NCBI RefSeq assembly: GCF_037076555.1
Contig: NZ_AP029023.1
Coordinates: 2,728,001 to 2,792,000 of the forward strand
Reading direction: 5' to 3'
Length of the DNA stretch: 64,000 nt
Origin: Methylophilus sp. DW102
GTDB lineage: Bacteria; Pseudomonadota; Gammaproteobacteria; Burkholderiales; Methylophilaceae
Shown here: piece by piece, positions 63,555-64,000 of the stretch
Layout: each line of letters starts with the position of its first letter
Numbering within the stretch: the first letter of the stretch is position 1
Made by a program: the position numbers and the translations under genes
The notes under the pieces: model-generated
What the model saw: the letters and a program-made list of their open reading frames with translations, nothing else
Told to the model about the DNA's origin: nothing
Databases searched by the model: none

Positions 63555-64000
63555 ATGAAAATTCTGATCGTTGAAGACGATTTCAAAGCCGCCAAACTTA
63601 TTGCCAGAGGCTTGATGGAAGAAGGCTTCAAGGTTGAGATTGCTGGCAGTGTAAGCCAGGCGCTGGATGCGTTGATGCATCACTTTGACTTAATGATTCT
63701 GGATTGGATGCTGCCTGATGAAGACGGATTAAGTTTATGCATCAAACTGAGAAAAAATAAAATGGAGTTACCCATTTTGATGCTGACGGCAAAAAATGCC
63801 ATCAATGACAAAGTCAGTGGATTGAACAGCGGCGCGGATGACTATCTGGCAAAACCGTTTGCATTTGATGAGCTGCTGGCCAGAGTGAATTCACTGCTGA
63901 GAAGACAACGCAGGTCGCCATCCACGCTACTCTCCGAGCACGGGGTCATCCTCAACTTGCGCTATAAAACCGTGATGCGCCGTGGCCATGCCATCACGCT
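63555..64000 (+). CDS. OmpR-family response regulator, CusR/CzcR-like (3' end cut off)
   Basis: The first about 148 residues are visible: a receiver with acidic IVEDDF, phospho-acceptor Asp50 in MILDWMLPDEDGL, Thr in LMLTAKNAIND and Lys in DDYLAKPFAFDELLARV, then the start of a winged-helix output domain (LNLRYKTVMRRGHAITL). It is divergent from the metal efflux operon and so probably activates it. A cognate kinase would lie beyond the right edge. ATG 63555 has only a weak upstream GAGATG. Confidence 0.9.
   Translation, partial: MKILIVEDDFKAAKLIARGLMEEGFKVEIAGSVSQALDALMHHFDLMILDWMLPDEDGLSLCIKLRKNKMELPILMLTAKNAINDKVSGLNSGADDYLAKPFAFDELLARVNSLLRRQRRSPSTLLSEHGVILNLRYKTVMRRGHAIT

Overview
The window looks like an ordinary chromosomal segment of a Gram-negative proteobacterium. 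The best guess is a methylotrophic betaproteobacterium of the Methylophilaceae. The reasons are a two-gene FDH4-type formate dehydrogenase, a mid-GC protein style, HME-RND efflux, NtrC-type sigma-54 control and many PAS/GGDEF/EAL proteins. The genus is inference. I see no rRNA, tRNA, CRISPR array, insertion sequence or prophage.

Layout. 1-4.4 kb: cobT (cut by the window edge), a DegP/HtrA protease, an HPP-CBS membrane protein and a DUF2721 protein. 4.6-9.4 kb: a soluble Cache/CheW-type sensor coupled to a PAS-PAS-GGDEF-EAL protein. 9.4-14.8 kb: SbmA-type transporter, small secreted proteins, a trypsin-TPR protein, MipA/OmpV and a secreted esterase. 14.9-21.5 kb: a molybdenum hydroxylase cluster (mocA, xdhC, iorB, iorA), an MDR oxidoreductase and an AraC regulator. 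21.6-27.4 kb: a sulfane-sulfur region with a sigma-54 activator divergent from persulfide dioxygenase and a SulP transporter, plus a split YeeE/YedE pair. 27.6-31.6 kb: transporters and small proteins. 31.7-35.4 kb: an NtrB/NtrC-type pair next to a secreted two-repeat protein that has a textbook sigma-54 promoter and paired upstream dyads. 35.6-38.7 kb: a DUF1800/DUF1501 pair and a YgjP-type peptidase. 39.3-47.5 kb: a signalling island (Cache-PAS-GGDEF; tandem-PAS kinase, response regulator and REC-GGDEF-EAL; BLUF photosensor). 47.8-52.0 kb: formate dehydrogenase genes and a MocR regulator. 52.1-54.7 kb: a bufferin (copper-binding RiPP) operon. 54.8-57.6 kb: bestrophin and ClC anion channels and a DUF2789 protein. 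57.7-64 kb: a CusABC-type metal efflux operon divergent from an OmpR-type response regulator that runs off the edge.

The most interesting system is the bufferin operon on the minus strand: precursor bufA, then an MNIO enzyme (DUF692) fused to its partner domain (DUF2063), then a DoxX protein. It has a plausible ECF-sigma promoter and a strong hairpin between precursor and enzyme. Together with the Cus-type pump about 3 kb away it suggests a metal (probably copper) defence neighbourhood. Second is the self-contained sigma-54 module at 31.7-35.4 kb, whose apparent single target is a secreted protein of unknown function. Third is the persulfide regulon, where a sigma-54 promoter and palindromic enhancer sites can be read directly between the activator and its target operon.

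All calls come from reading translated sequence and motifs. No database search was run. Gene symbols are given only where the family is clear, and family names inferred from resemblance are marked as such.
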